Of a DNA stretch of 64,000 nt, positions 42,201-53,141 are shown piece after piece (position 1 is the first letter of the stretch; every line of letters starts with the position of its first letter). The stretch is from [Phialemoniopsis] sp. UDSM-2020 (lineage: Eukaryota; Ascomycota; Sordariomycetes; Thyridiales; Thyridiaceae): assembly GCA_018873225.1 (NCBI GenBank), contig JAEILZ010000001.1, forward strand, positions 7,254,001 through 7,318,000, in the 5' to 3' direction. The notes under the pieces are model-generated. The model worked only from the letters and a program-made list of their open reading frames with translations, made no database searches and had not been told where the DNA came from. A program made the translations under genes and the position numbers.

Positions 42201-42831
42201 CCACATTGACACTGGACACAACTTCAAGCCCCTCACTCTTACCTCGCCCAGCCCCTATGCAAAGAAAACGCCGACTGCGACCCGCACGTCGTCGGCCATC
42301 ACCCCGACCTCGGCTGGCTCATCGAAGCTGCCTATGCGCAGTCCTCTGGGTCTCGACCGAGCCAGCTCATCTTCTCCCATTCCCCAGGGCACCCCATCCA
42401 AGAGTCCTGCACCCATTACCAAGCTACCACACAGCACCGCGACCAACCGCCTGCCTTCTTTCCGCGACCGCATCGCCTCTACTCCTGGCCCATACTCTCA
42501 GCAGGTCCTCTCAGCAAACAGGCCACCCCCTCCCCTCAACAAAAAGTCCTCCTTGTCCTCCCTCGGCAATCGGCGGGCATCACTACAACCCCCAAGACCA
42601 AATCAGGCAACGTCCAGTGGCATGACGCCACGCCCGGCGAGCTCTATGGCATCATCGAGGAGGAGCAGCATGCTGCCCACGCCACGTGCGTCACGGGAGA
42701 GCAGCGTCGCGGGTAGAGAGTCGCCCCAGGCGATTGCGGGTGCTAGATCAGCCATGCGCAGGACGATTGGCGGTGGCTCACTGCCGGCAGATCCCAAGGG
42801 CAAGGATAATCGGCCGCGTTGGAGAGGCTGA
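39298..42831 (+). CDS. KAR9: Karyogamy/spindle-positioning protein KAR9 homologue
   Basis: A single exon of 1177 aa. The KAR9 region spans about residues 410-850, with helical blocks SIYTISRASLANQIAQLTSL, IRIWIHKASEVISGLDCEDD, VEWAAAGGREGLEEVESA, VVQMEAIVEEWAKIRETLQ, EWEELWNVVLGEIQNEMDEL and YAPAMERILNIIDKGVKERF. Kar9 links the microtubule plus-end protein EB1/Bim1 to myosin and so orients the spindle and positions nuclei. The long Ser/Pro-rich C-terminus has an SPIP sequence at about residue 1025, a candidate SxIP EB1-binding motif, amid basic residues. The N-terminal 150 residues are His/Asn/Gln/Pro-rich and disordered. Filamentous-fungal members are longer than the yeast protein. The start at 39298 is the first in-frame ATG; a later start within the disordered region cannot be excluded. 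Confidence 0.88.
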   Translation: MSGPAAAAVSGRSEDSKLPASSSQYSHTTYITTTTNTTKQEQDQHQDHSQQPEGEEDDVQQSCQNGHLEPASTAVLTFADLPADLGQLSFNSTADHVDTHIIHTHTPTPTPPSQSQTLNSKDASHDSAYQNHHHHRQNQNTSTPPNHNNNNHSHANLTKRTSSSRLRSSFSSSTSAQLGLVDDLSATPRSNSRSPSRPSHRKPSPGLAARLKALGFGASRKSSSPPPPPPPLHERVGRLPEDQLREFDQKHLAASADTVVERRGRPWKGAIARIPSVASLRASSRSDNANHEDQGKQGPSVVEDTDVLTGTTPDFLPVIEAAPPLEMDTNKYRLPDHTNGNGTKVQLDTRQQHIDRDSRLPPSASSDLPPPPPAKDSPPLPSTPGAVTPGGVLDFSQDAPSYFNPLGLQRAGSIYTISRASLANQIAQLTSLQLPDAESLSSKVSAIPTAQAAARALIGAADQIRIWIHKASEVISGLDCEDDVEWAAAGGREGLEEVESAITRFEELINVYVGAIEELQLRDDIGNVSTDDLNQAVVQMEAIVEEWAKIRETLQTVKIQVEIAMEWEELWNVVLGEIQNEMDELSRLVFEMEERRHKSVLALSSGDGVDIGDLETIVEETPPPGAKLQANPRFSLPPFPVSPSSPGTPTVTQDDASLLALFARMQPLRASLDFLPMRLSVFEARAERSFPTACEELDMRRTGLDASYQKLQKDAESLRKELGEDRWVAVFRNAGRQAQKLYESVERSTVKLKEAVDAGMHLTNQPVMAKKIESYEAKKVHYAPAMERILNIIDKGVKERFTVNGEILRVHAETQAKWDDLKQRMADLDVVLEEVQADKGQQLRDSISSMLSNDRSTLASGQETPQSSPPSSIIMSGFGLDSATPKNKATRRSSGVNSHLPQPATRRSVSATGPPGSHLPRKPISRLSTIAGTTFPDREGSATPTGARNIPRPTSALNNRPRWNTSTVHIDTGHNFKPLTLTSPSPYAKKTPTATRTSSAITPTSAGSSKLPMRSPLGLDRASSSSPIPQGTPSKSPAPITKLPHSTATNRLPSFRDRIASTPGPYSQQVLSANRPPPPLNKKSSLSSLGNRRASLQPPRPNQATSSGMTPRPASSMASSRRSSMLPTPRASRESSVAGRESPQAIAGARSAMRRTIGGGSLPADPKGKDNRPRWRG

Positions 42832-43747
42832 TTCTGATCATGACTTTTGACTTTTGAGCGATGACCCTCCGCCTGAGCCCTTTGACGTCACGTCGGCCAC
42901 GAATACGCCCACGATTTCGTGTCCTTTCTTCTTCACGACTGTCGCTTCCTCGTCCCTTTACTCTTAAACGCCTGTCATTATGACGATCTTGAGCATTGCA
43001 GAAGAGATTATGTGTAGAATACTATCTGCTGCATTGTGCGGCTGAGCTCTACTTGTCTTTTCGACTCCTACGCATCATCTGGCGTTCCTCTTTTTCATCT
43101 CTGAAAAGCGACAAGCGCTGTATCGTTGTTTCCCACACATAGCAATGATACTTGTCTTTACTCATTCTATCTCTCTTTTCTTGATCCACACAGATTGTGA
43201 CGTTGCTCTCCAGAAAACGTCGTTCCCTTGTTGTCAACATCATCTCCTCTGTATGCGGGATGGGAATGGAGATATTGCAAGTTCATTGGGGAAAAAATGA
43301 AATTCGACAGGACTGGGCTGGAATAGGAGGGTCAGGTATCATGACCGAATCGTCGAGGGCCAGTCTTGAGAGCTGCTGTTTTGTTTTTGTATTTGAACTG
43401 TAGAACGTAAATACCCCCCAATCGAGTTGCATGGACGCTGTTGGACTATGAACGAGTTCCCCGAGTGGTTGTGATGGAGCACGGAGTTCATTGTACTTTT
43501 CGTGAAAAGTCAGCCGCAAGAGCTCCCCTATCTCACGACCAACTGATTCAAAGTTTCCAAATTAGCCAAGCCTGCCTGTATAGGGGGAGGTGCCAAGTCT
43601 CGACTCGGACCTACTTAATCTTGCAGAATATGCTGTGGTGACAAAAAGATCACTGTAGCTAATGTCTCGAGCCGATTTCAAGTTGGAGTTGAGTCTTCGC
43701 AATTATGTAAAGCATATTGGCAATTCTCGCTCGGGCCCCCTTTCACC
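42832..43747. other. Intergenic region, nothing identified
   Basis: About 915 bp between KAR9 and the next plus-strand gene. It contains AT-richer 3' flank and promoter only. Confidence 0.5.
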
Positions 43748-44738
43748 ATGGCCTACCTCCAATATTTTACCTATCCAGGTTACGCAATGCGTACGTTCTT
43801 CTTACATGACCTAAATCAGATCATTTCGGTTACACTCGAAATCGCGCAACAGGAACCAACGACATGCTGCAGCTCGAGGACATTACCTCTACTCTCGAAC
43901 GGCCACAATCGCCGCCGTCAGCGATTACTTTAGGTTCCTGACTACGATGTACCTGAAGGACTCTCAGGTCATGTACCCGCCTGCAGGGGGCTGGCCCTCC
44001 ATCATTCATGCAGACCGCGAGGCCTTGCAGTCCTTGGGCAAGTCAGATGAAGTCATTGCTCTGCTCGCCCACTTGCCTTACATACGATCTCCACGTAACT
44101 GGGACGACGATGCCGAAGCTGCTCCGGGCTGCGTGTTTGCGGACTGGCACCAGCTCATCACATGGCTCACCGACCCATCGGCAGAAGTCACAGGCCAATA
44201 CGTGCGCCTCATAACCGAAGGAGCCGAATTCACCGAGCTTGCGCCCGCCCATGTTGTGAGCCTGACAGCCGGTCACCGTGAAAACCCAGTCATAATACTC
44301 GATACCAAGCTCGGCATCATTCACTGGGAGGATGGGTGTCCTCTTGAGCTGGCTAAGAGTGACTGGTTCGGAAAGAGTGTGGATTACGAACCCGACGATG
44401 ACGTTCCGGAGGAGGAGGCAGACTGGCGCTACACTACAACCGCCTGGGCAGTCCCTGACTTCTTTGATGCTCTGAAAGCTCAATTTGTTGAGCTGCAATG
44501 GATTCCCATCAGCCAGCACATTGTTCGGAGTGTTGATGGCTGTTCGAGAGATCCCACCGAAGCAGGCATGATCTCCATGCTGCAAGGCATCTATAGGGAG
44601 CACGGTTGGCCGGACCCGGGGGCATACCGCAAGTCAGAATGCTTAGCCGCCGTGCGCGAGGCAATGTTGGAGAGGTATCCCGACTCAGCTTGTAGGCGAG
44701 GATGGGCACGAGGAATGCGTATCAGGCGGTCATCCTAA
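43748..44738 (+). CDS. Uncharacterised fungal protein
   Basis: The main exon encodes HYLYSRTATIAAVSDYFRFL, TMYLKDSQVMYPPAGGWPSI, VIALLAHLPYIRS, VVSLTAGHRENPVIILDTKL, GIIHWEDGCP and a C-terminal region with LQGIYREHGWPDPGAYRKSE. The open frame reaches upstream of the Met at 43947, so that Met is not the true start. A two-exon model (43748-43790 joined to 43873-44738, GTACGT donor, CTGCAG acceptor) gives 302 aa in phase. The pattern resembles proteins I recall as unannotated and multi-copy in Fusarium and relatives, with a WEDG-type motif, but no function is known. No signal peptide or membrane span is present. Confidence 0.72.
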
Positions 44739-45532
44739 GGTAAGATGAACCCCTAAATGAAGTGGCGGGAAGAAGAGGCCAATGGGTGTGAGAACCAAGA
44801 ACTTCGGGGGGCTCGTCCCTGGACTATCGGTTTCGTTTTCAATTCGGACTGTAGAACTTTCGGGGACTCGTTATAGGATGCTCTTCTATGATTTTGAGTT
44901 GGCTGAGTCTGAACAAGGGCAAGTATGTATTTGAAAACTGGAGATATCCTGTGAAGATGCTGTGCCAATTTAGTTCAGCAGTATAGATGTGGCTGACTGT
45001 CTTGATTATCAACCAAGACAACCCCATTCTTTAGGTTACTATAACTTGCAGAGGCTTTAAGCCCCCCGAGCCTTATCACACATTCCCCACCACGAGTTCT
45101 CAACTATAGAGAAATTGGAAACTAGCTGTCTATCTCAAAGACGCATTGCATCTCTTTTTTGAATCAATTGACAATCTTTCGAGTGTATGGGTTAATGGCT
45201 ATACAGAAGACAGTTCTGGGACCCTGCGGATTATAGTCGACCTTTGCATTCGTGATCAAGCATACAGAGCATTGCGAAACGCACCTCTGTTCTATAGTCG
45301 TCACTAGGCTGAATCATCGACACATTTTCGTTGAGAAGCAAGGTTTAATTGCATCCTTTACAATAATTACTACAGTATCATCTTCAGCAGATCATCACTG
45401 GATAACGTTCCAAGCTACTCCGCGCGCAGCTTGCTCATCTACAGCTGTACAAGTTTACACCAGGTACATAAAAGAAACTCCGGTTTCCCTACAAGCCTGC
45501 AAGTTCCAGAACACCATAAGAAGCAACGACAC
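44739..45532. other. Convergent intergenic region, nothing identified
   Basis: About 790 bp between the stops of the uncharacterised gene (+) and the ankyrin giant (-). AT-richer, probably two 3' UTRs. Confidence 0.5.
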
Positions 45533-48500
45533 CTACTCCTCCACCTCGTCGTCCTTCAGAACGACCGGGCACTCCTCGGCACCGCCCCGCGCGAACCACA
45601 CGTTGCTTCCGGGCTCGACTTGGAACATGCGGCCGTGGGGCCACTCCGAGTTGTCCCAGTAGCGATCCAGCCGCGGGAACTTGTCGTGGCGGAAGCCGCA
45701 TCTGTAAACGGTGGTTAGCGCACACAAGATTCTACTTGGCCTCCCTCGGTGTACAGGGTGAACTTACTTCTCGCAAGGCTCCTTGTACGGCTTCCACGCG
45801 CTGCCCCTGAGCACGACCCAGGTCTGCTTGACGATGTCGTCGAGCTTGACCTTCTTCTTTTTGTTGCCGTTCTCATCGACCTCCTCCTCGCCCCCTTCCT
45901 CGTCCTCCACGCCGAGCTCACGCTCGCGCGCCTTGCGCTCGTAGTACTCGCGCGACTTGGGCGCGTACCGCGACGACTGGTACTCGTTGCCCAGGCGGCG
46001 CGCCACGTCGTTGGCCTCGTGCAGCGACACGATGCGCCTCTTGCCGGGGAACTGCGCCATGTACTCCCGGACCAGGTCCCAGACCTGCTCCTTGCGCAGG
46101 CGCGCGAGCTTGTCCTTGCTGTCGCCGCGCGGGTTGTGGGCCGTGCGGGGCGCGTCGGGGGCGAACTCGGCGGGCGGCCTCTGCGCGAGCCCGTGGTTGT
46201 TGCGGCTGTCGGAGTACAGCTCGTAGGCGACGTTGCGGATGTGCGACGTGACGAAGCGGTCGCTGGCGACCTCGGCGGGCGTGCGGCCGACGGCATTCTC
46301 GCGGTACAACAGCTGCGGGCTGTAGTCGAGCACGGCGCGGACGAGCGTCGGGTCGGCGTCGTTGGCGATGAGCGTGTGCAGGATGGTGTCGCCGGCGCTG
46401 TCGAGCAGCTCGAGTTCCTTGCCCTTGGAGTAGCCAAGGAGCAGCTTGAGTACGGCGACTGCCTTTTCGGGCTCGTCGTATTTATTGGCGGCGTACTGGT
46501 CGCCGACGTACCGACCGATCCAGCTGTGCATGGGCGATTGGCCCTTGAAGGTAAGACTGTTGCGCTCCTTGAGCATGTGAGCCCGCAGATCTGGGTCCAG
46601 GAGCTCAAGGAAGACGCGCAAGGGCTCGGCCTCGGGGAAGCACTGCAGAGCGCCGTGGAGGATGTTGTTCCACTGGGCGTCCTTGGTGCCCTGGTCCGCG
46701 CCATTCGCGATGAGGATCCGGGCAAAGTCAGTCCGGCCGAGGAAGGCGGCCAGCATCAGCGGTGTGAAGCCCTCCTGCGACTTCGTTGTAACGGAGGACG
46801 GGTAGGCCTTAATCAGGTACTCGAGCAGCGTGTTCGACTTCTTGCCCGTGGGGCCAAGGATGAGGGCGTGGATGACCAGATCGCTCTGATTGCCGAGCCA
46901 CTTCTTGACCTGTCCATCGAAGCCGCCAGGTGCTTGGGTCAGGTGCTTCAGCTTCGAGTCGTGCTGGGCGGCCTTGGACTTGGCGAACTCCTGGTACTGC
47001 CGGATGGGCGCGTCGCTCAGGAACCACTCGACAGACTCGATGCAGCCGGCCATGGCGGCGTGCAGCAGGGGTGAGATCTTGTTGCCGATGGGCTTGGACA
47101 CGACATTGCGCCCAGCCTGGGCCCAGTCGGACCTCTTCTTGCCGTAAACGGTCAGGCCCTGGTAGTAGCGAGGCTTGTCCTCCTTGATCTCGACGCCGCT
47201 CTTCTCGACAAGGTCCTCGAGGGGCAGGCCGGCGCCTGTGCGCTTCATGATCTCGGCCAGCATCTCGATCCGGCCTTCCTCCACTCCATAGTTGAAGTCG
47301 AGCCGCGGGAATGCGAACACTCTGGTCGGCTCGTCCTCCTTGTCCATCTTCTGGGCGGTAAAGTGCGCGCCGGTGTCGAGCAGGAACTTGAGGCCCCGGT
47401 GGTCGTTGCGCTGAATGACGGTGCGGAATAGGCTGTAGCTACCAAAGTGCAGGTTCTCGACCTTGCCATTGCGCATGGTGAAGCTGGGACAGCCCCAGCC
47501 GAGCATCTCGACGGGCTTGGTGCGGCTCTTGACCTGCATGGAGACCTCCCCGACATTCTCAATGGTAAACTGCATGACGACCTTCTCGCGGTGGATGGCC
47601 GGCTCATCACCGTCACTCTCGTAGTATTCGGAGTCATATTCCGAGTAGTCGTCGTCGCGCTGGAGCCTGAACCTCTCCTCCTTCTCATCTTCTGGTACAT
47701 ACTGCACCTTGGCAATCTCGAGGATGGCGCGGGCGACGTCGTAGTGCCCGCGGAGGAAGGCCAAAGAGAAGGGGTTATTGTTCTTGTTGTCCTTGACGGC
47801 GATCTTGAGCGGTGGCTCGGCCTTGTCGGGTCCCCAGGCGCCGAGGGTGAGCTCCTTGATCTTTTCGATATCGCCGCTCCACGCAGCCTCGAAGAGGTCG
47901 ATGTAGGCAAGTCTCCTAGCCTCGGTCACATCGATAGCGCCCAGGAACGCGACCATGAAGCTGTAGCCTGCATTGGTCTTGTTGTGGTCGACGGTAGAGT
48001 CATTGTCCTTGTTCTTGAAGTCCGGGTGGAGGTCATCGTACTTCTTTCCGCCCTTCTCCAGGATCATCTTCTCGATCTTCTCCAGGTCGGCGATGACCTC
48101 AGCGATGGCCTCCTTCTTCTCCTTGAGGCCCTTCATCTTGCCAACCTCCTCGACCTTCTTTGCGTGCTCTGCCTTTTGCCTGGCGTAGAGCTGGCAAGTC
48201 TGGGCGTACTCGCTGTGAACGAGCCAGTGGTGCCAGGTACCCTCCTGGAGGTCCTTGAGGTAGTCCTCCGGGTTCTTGGTGATGTCGACGGGCTCACGGG
48301 GCACCTCGCCGTTGTACTTGCGCAGCTCCGCGAGCTGCTTCTGCACCAAGTCGAGTGCGGACTCGCCGCGATCCCACCCGCGCCACCACGACCGATCAAA
48401 GATGGAGTACGAAGTGGTCGTGATTGAGTTGACATCGGCCCCACGCTTGATGAGCTTGATGGCCGAGGCAGGGTTGGTCGAGCGGAGCGCAGTAATGAGC

Positions 48501-51166
48501 GGTTGCTCGGTCGACGTGTTGAGGATCTTCTTGTTCTCTTCGAGAGTGGTGAGGCGGCTCTGAACGCTTGACTGTTTGGCGGCCTTGAGCCAGGTGTCAA
48601 AGTCGACCTGGGGCGCAGCACCAGCATCGAGCAGCTTGATGACGAGCTTCACGTCGCCGTTTCTCAGAGCGGCTTGAAGAGGACTGGCGGCCTTGTAGCT
48701 GCTGGGGAAGGCAAAGAAGTTGACGGCAGTCTTGGAACCGGTCTGGTCGAGCTCGAAGAGAACGTCGATCAGAGCAGCCGCATTCTCCTCCGCGAAGCGG
48801 TGGAAGGCGGTAAAGCCATCGGTGTCAGCCTGAGCACAGGTGGCACCGAGGCTCAGCAGAGTCTTGACCATAGCCTGTGCCTTCTGCAGAGGCAGGGCAA
48901 GCGCCAGGACTAGAGTGAGAAGGGCCGCGCTCGGCTGGTGGTTAAAGCCAAGGAACTTGACGGGCAGGAGGACATCGGCGCCGTACTCCTGGCAGAGCAG
49001 CTTGACTACGTCCACGTGGCCCGAAACGATGGCAAGGTGAAGGGCGGAGCACGGGTGGTCCCAAGCCAGGACATTGACGTCGTAAAAATCGGGCTCGTCC
49101 TCATTCTCGTCTGGAATAGCATCGGCCTGGCCCTTGTCGTCCTTGCCCACCTTGACGAAGGAGCCGGTGGCGATGCTCTGGGCATCAACCTCGGACTCCT
49201 CAAGTTCCATGATCTCGATGTCGGACTCTTCATCTTCGTCGCCCTCATCCTCTTCGGACTCGTCAGACTCGATGACCTCTTCCGTCTTCTCCGCCGTCTC
49301 TTCTTTCTTCTCCGCCTTCTTGTCCTCAGTTGATGCGGCAGTGGCCGCGCGGCGCTTGTCCTGCTTTTCCTCTTCCTCTGCCTCATTCTCGAGGCTCTTC
49401 TCCATCAAGATCTTGACGATCTCGGTATTGCCACGCTCAGCCGCCAGATGAAGAGCCGTCTTGCCGTCGGCAAGGCGAGCGACGAGCCTAGCGCCCGCAT
49501 TGACCAGGCAGCGGACAATCTCAGGGGTCGAGCTCGAGACAGCTAGCTGCAAGGGAGTTCGACCAGTGTAGTCGCGCTTGTTGGGGTCTGCCTCCTCTTG
49601 GGCGAGCCAGTCCTGCACATGCTCCAGGTCGCCATCCACAATGGCCTGGCAAAGGCGGGCAGTGTTGCCGACATACGCCATCTCAGTCCAGTCATCGTCA
49701 GTAAGTGGGTTGAAGGAGCCGATCTGCTGGCGGCCCGGGTCGTCCTTGATGAAGGAGATAGCTCCAGAGACGTAGATTTTGTTCTCCTGCTCGGCCACCT
49801 CCAGCTCCTGCTCAGTCTCGGCCTTGGGGCAGAAACCGCAGCAGTCGTGAATGACATCCTCGAAACGGCCGAAGAAGGCCGGATGCCTGTGGAGGTAAAC
49901 CTCGCGGTCCTTGGGCTGGTTCCACTCGGCGTTGAGCAGGAGATCGCGCGTGTAGCACAGCTTCTCGATCTTCTTGGCGTGGAACTTTTGGCCGTAGGGA
50001 ATGGTAAAGGTGTGATAGTTGGAGACCTCCTCCGCGTCGACCCATTCGGCGACCTCGTCCTCGAAGGAGTCCTTGATGTTGCCCCTGAGGAACCGCTGTT
50101 GCATGTTGTTCAGAGGCGGTCGGCCCCTCTCTGCCCGTCGCTTGGATCGGTACTGCTCTCGAGCGGTGGTGGTCGGCAGCTGCTCGAGCACCAAGAGCCG
50201 TGCGAGACCCAACGTGCGCTGGAAGCTCCGCTCAAAGATGGTAGGGTCGACCCTAGAGCGGTCGAGGTCGGGCCAGTAGACCTCAAAGTTCCGGTGGCTA
50301 TACTTGGACAGACGGTTCTCGTACGAGGGGCTGCGTCGGGTCAGGTCGATCTGGTTGATCTGGGTCATGTAGGCCTGGAGAGCCCGCGGCGTACAGTAGA
50401 CCTGCTTGCCGTCATAGGCGGCTCCAGAGCAGTCGATGTCAAAGCCAGTCAAGATCTCGCTGACGGACTTGTAGATGCGAAGGACAATCTGGACGTGGCG
50501 GGTGGGATACTGGCTGCAGATGGTGATGGCATGCTTGGTCCTGACTGTCGTGGTCTCGGTCAAGATGGAATCCCTGATGGCCGACTCGATCTGCTTGATC
50601 TTCTCCACAGCAGCCTCCTCGTCGAGGCCGTAGAGGAACAGATCCACATCGGAGGCAGGGCAAAACTTCTCGTGGTAGTACTCGCGCAGAGACCTCTTGG
50701 AGCCGCTGAACTCGTCTGGAACCGGTAAGAGGCAGTTGACGACGGCCGAGCCGGCCACGACAACATTGTCCCAGTTCATCTCCGTCATAGAAGACTCGGA
50801 GAAGACATTGAAGTTCCTACGGAAATCCTTGAGCGACTCGACCGTCGCAGGAGAGCCGTTGGGCCGGCGCCTGTCATCGGGCAATGCCATGATGTACTTG
50901 GCCTTGGTCTCTTCCGACTCGTTCTTGACATCACGAGCCCGGATCTTGACTGCTGGTGTATGCTCGGTAAAGAGCGGCAGGACGTTGATGTGGGGGTCCT
51001 TGAGGACTTCGGCGTCCGGACCTTGGGCATACAGCTGCCGGAGCTCGGCCTCAAACTTTCGGTAGGGCTCAAAGAACTCGGGCAAGGGTTTGTCCGGGTT
51101 CTCGGAGAGAAGCCTCACCACGTCGGCCGTGGGAGCCGGTAGTGAAGGCAGACCGTATGTATCCAT
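45533..51166 (-). CDS. Giant ankyrin-repeat protein with nucleotidyltransferase-like N-terminal domain
   Basis: Exon 1 is 51166-45768 and exon 2 is 45701-45533, joined in phase (EPCEK/CGFRHDKF), giving about 1855 aa from MDTYGLPSLPAP. About residues 130-180 contain VVVAGSAVVNCLLP followed by SDVDLFLYG, matching the pattern hGS...[DE]h[DE]h of nucleotidyltransferase folds. Ankyrin repeats begin at about 535 (GRTPLQLAVSSSTPEIVRCL, GKTALHLAAERGNTEIVKIL). They are interrupted by a Lys/Glu-rich acidic linker (about 595-660) and resume at ALHLAIVSGHVDVVKLL and later at GFTPLMLAAFLGRTDFARIL. The C-terminus has a CEKCGF pair and an aromatic-rich end. No membrane span is seen. The frame is open a further 126 codons upstream of this start. 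The catalytic activity and role are unknown. Confidence 0.85.
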
Positions 51167-52659
51167 GTTGTTGGAGAGTTTATGGTCGGACTGGCCGGCC
51201 AAATGGTTGGGGTTATGGGGAATATGAGGAGATGAAGTGGTGGTAGAATAGTACAAAGCAGTCGTGCTTCTTGAAGAGATGAAAGGGTCACCTAAGTGCC
51301 GCTTCTTGGACACCGCAACCAATTGAGGAAGCTGATCATGTACAGAAGCAAAGGGATACCCACGCTTTTGTCGATGCACAACACAATAAAGAGTACGCCT
51401 TGGGAGTAGACGTAGGGAAGGATGGTGGGAGAATGAGAACATGCGAGAGGGTGTGATCAGGACATCACGATAGCAATCAGAGGTAGCAGAACCGACTTCT
51501 TTTATACAATGCTTGGCTCTAGGAAGCTGAAGCCCAAGTACCATCGTTGGTCAATTGTCAAAATTGTCTAGCTGGAGCTGAGACAGAGCTTACACCAGTG
51601 ATTTCTGGGGTGGCGTCGTTTTGTTCGCGTTAGGGCCTGGGCATCGCGACTTCTGCCTGCACCCGCCCTTGCAAACCGCAAAGTGCAAACGCGAGATGCA
51701 ACGCGAAGTCTTGTGACTTGGAGCCGTGTCTGCCTGCAGCTATTGACAATCGTGTATTGCTACACCCTTTTCCGGCATCATCTTGGTCGATTGAGGCAGA
51801 AAGAAACCGACGAAACTTGGAAACAATGCAGGATGGGCGCTTCTGCCTGCTGTTGCCTTCAAAGATTGCCCCTCCTCGTTTGAATCAAGCAGTGTCTTCA
51901 ACGGCCAAGCATGAGCTATTCCTGCGCTATCCCATTGACGGCGAGGGTCTCTATGGAGCTTTGCTACTTAGGGCGAAATTAGGCGGGCTGCGGCTGAAGG
52001 CGACCCACTGAATTCCCCTGTACAGCCACCCTGTCACTGAATCAAATACCCCTAAAACCGTCGTCCGTGCGCTTTGGGACATCAATGGGTGCGGTTGGCG
52101 TGACAAGCCGCGAGTCGGTGCTCTAGAAGGGATATGTCTTTGATTGCGATGTAAAATGCCTACCGGTATCAGGAGACTGTACCCTTTTGCTTCATTGACC
52201 GAGTGGGGAAACCATCGCCAGCCTTGATCAAGGTGTGACGCTTGCACAAAGCATCTCAACTCTTCAATCAGCAACTAACTCCTTTATCAAAGTCAGAGAA
52301 GCAAAACTATACCACTAACACAAGAAGACTTGGTACCACGTATGAGAACGACTTCAAGAGAAACTTGCCGTTTCAACACAAGTCCAACATCAACTACCGT
52401 CTGACAAACACATATTGGTAGCCAAAGTCTCCAAAAGATGGTCTCTAATGCATGATGAATTGGCATTGCTGAAGTGCCTGTCCCCCGCTAATATTGATCG
52501 CTCTATCTACAATGAGTATCATTAGAGGAGCCAACACTTCGATCGCCATGGTCCTGTTGTAAATAATATCTAGACCCAGTAAAGCCAAAAAGAAGGAACA
52601 AACGCCATGATATGTAGCCCTCTCTCTGTGTGTCACTCTTGTCAACCCTTTCCATAGTA
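51167..52659. other. Upstream region of the ankyrin giant
   Basis: The first 378 bp (51167-51544) keep the ankyrin gene's reading frame open and could be an N-terminal extension or a 5' leader. The remaining 1.1 kb shows only short frames. It serves as promoter of the giant and 3' flank of the V-ATPase gene. Confidence 0.5.
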
Positions 52660-53141
52660 TTACAGAGCAATCGCCCCCCGCCTGCTCTCCCTCAGGTGCA
52701 GCAGTCCCTGCAGGCCACAGAAGACAAGGAATCCCTGGCAATAAGAAGTTAGTACCAAGCAACTCCCTTTCGTCCCGGTGACACTCGGGTAGGAGAATTC
52801 TTACGGCATAGATGATGACGGCGATAAAGATTGTGCCGGCTACCTGGCCACCATTCTCGGGGTCCTCCTCGCCGCCGACGAATTCGTGATGCTCATTCTT
52901 GAACAGGATGCCGAGGACGGAGAGTATAACGATGGCGAAGACGGAGATGACGACGCTGGAAAACGGTGCAGAGGTTAGCCAAGATGTTCCTCTCCATCTC
53001 CAAACTACAGATGCGCAACCACAGCCTGGCGCAAGCCCGAGGCATCACCGCGCACGCGCGCCGTATCGAATTGGCTGCATGGGGAGGGGGAGGCAAAACG
53101 TACCAGGACCACGCCTGCATGGCGCTGACGAGCGGCTTCAT
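52660..53141 (-). CDS. V-type ATPase subunit f / RNase K-like small membrane protein
   Basis: Three exons on the minus strand: 53141-53104, 52955-52805 and 52734-52660, giving 87 aa. The spliced protein starts MKPLVSAMQAWSCVVISVFA and has two membrane segments (VVISVFAIVILSVLGILF and GTIFIAVIIYAGFLVFCGLQ) separated by KNEHHEFVGGEEDPENGG. It lines up along its length with budding-yeast YPR170W-B, the V-ATPase Vo subunit f related to animal RNase K: N-terminal PxVS, a Trp-Cys pair, NHE-FVG, EDPE/D and a VFCG motif in TM2. It should sit in the Vo membrane sector of the proton pump. Small size and three exons make it easy to miss. Confidence 0.88.

Noticed and set aside
41675..42625. A 316-codon plus-strand open frame inside KAR9
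   Set aside because: Alternate frame of the KAR9 gene, Arg/Pro/Ser-rich with no splice or domain support.
45749..47074. A 441-codon plus-strand open frame
   Set aside because: It is antisense to the ankyrin giant; its Val/Leu/Arg-rich content mirrors the GC-rich third positions of the real gene and no domain is seen.
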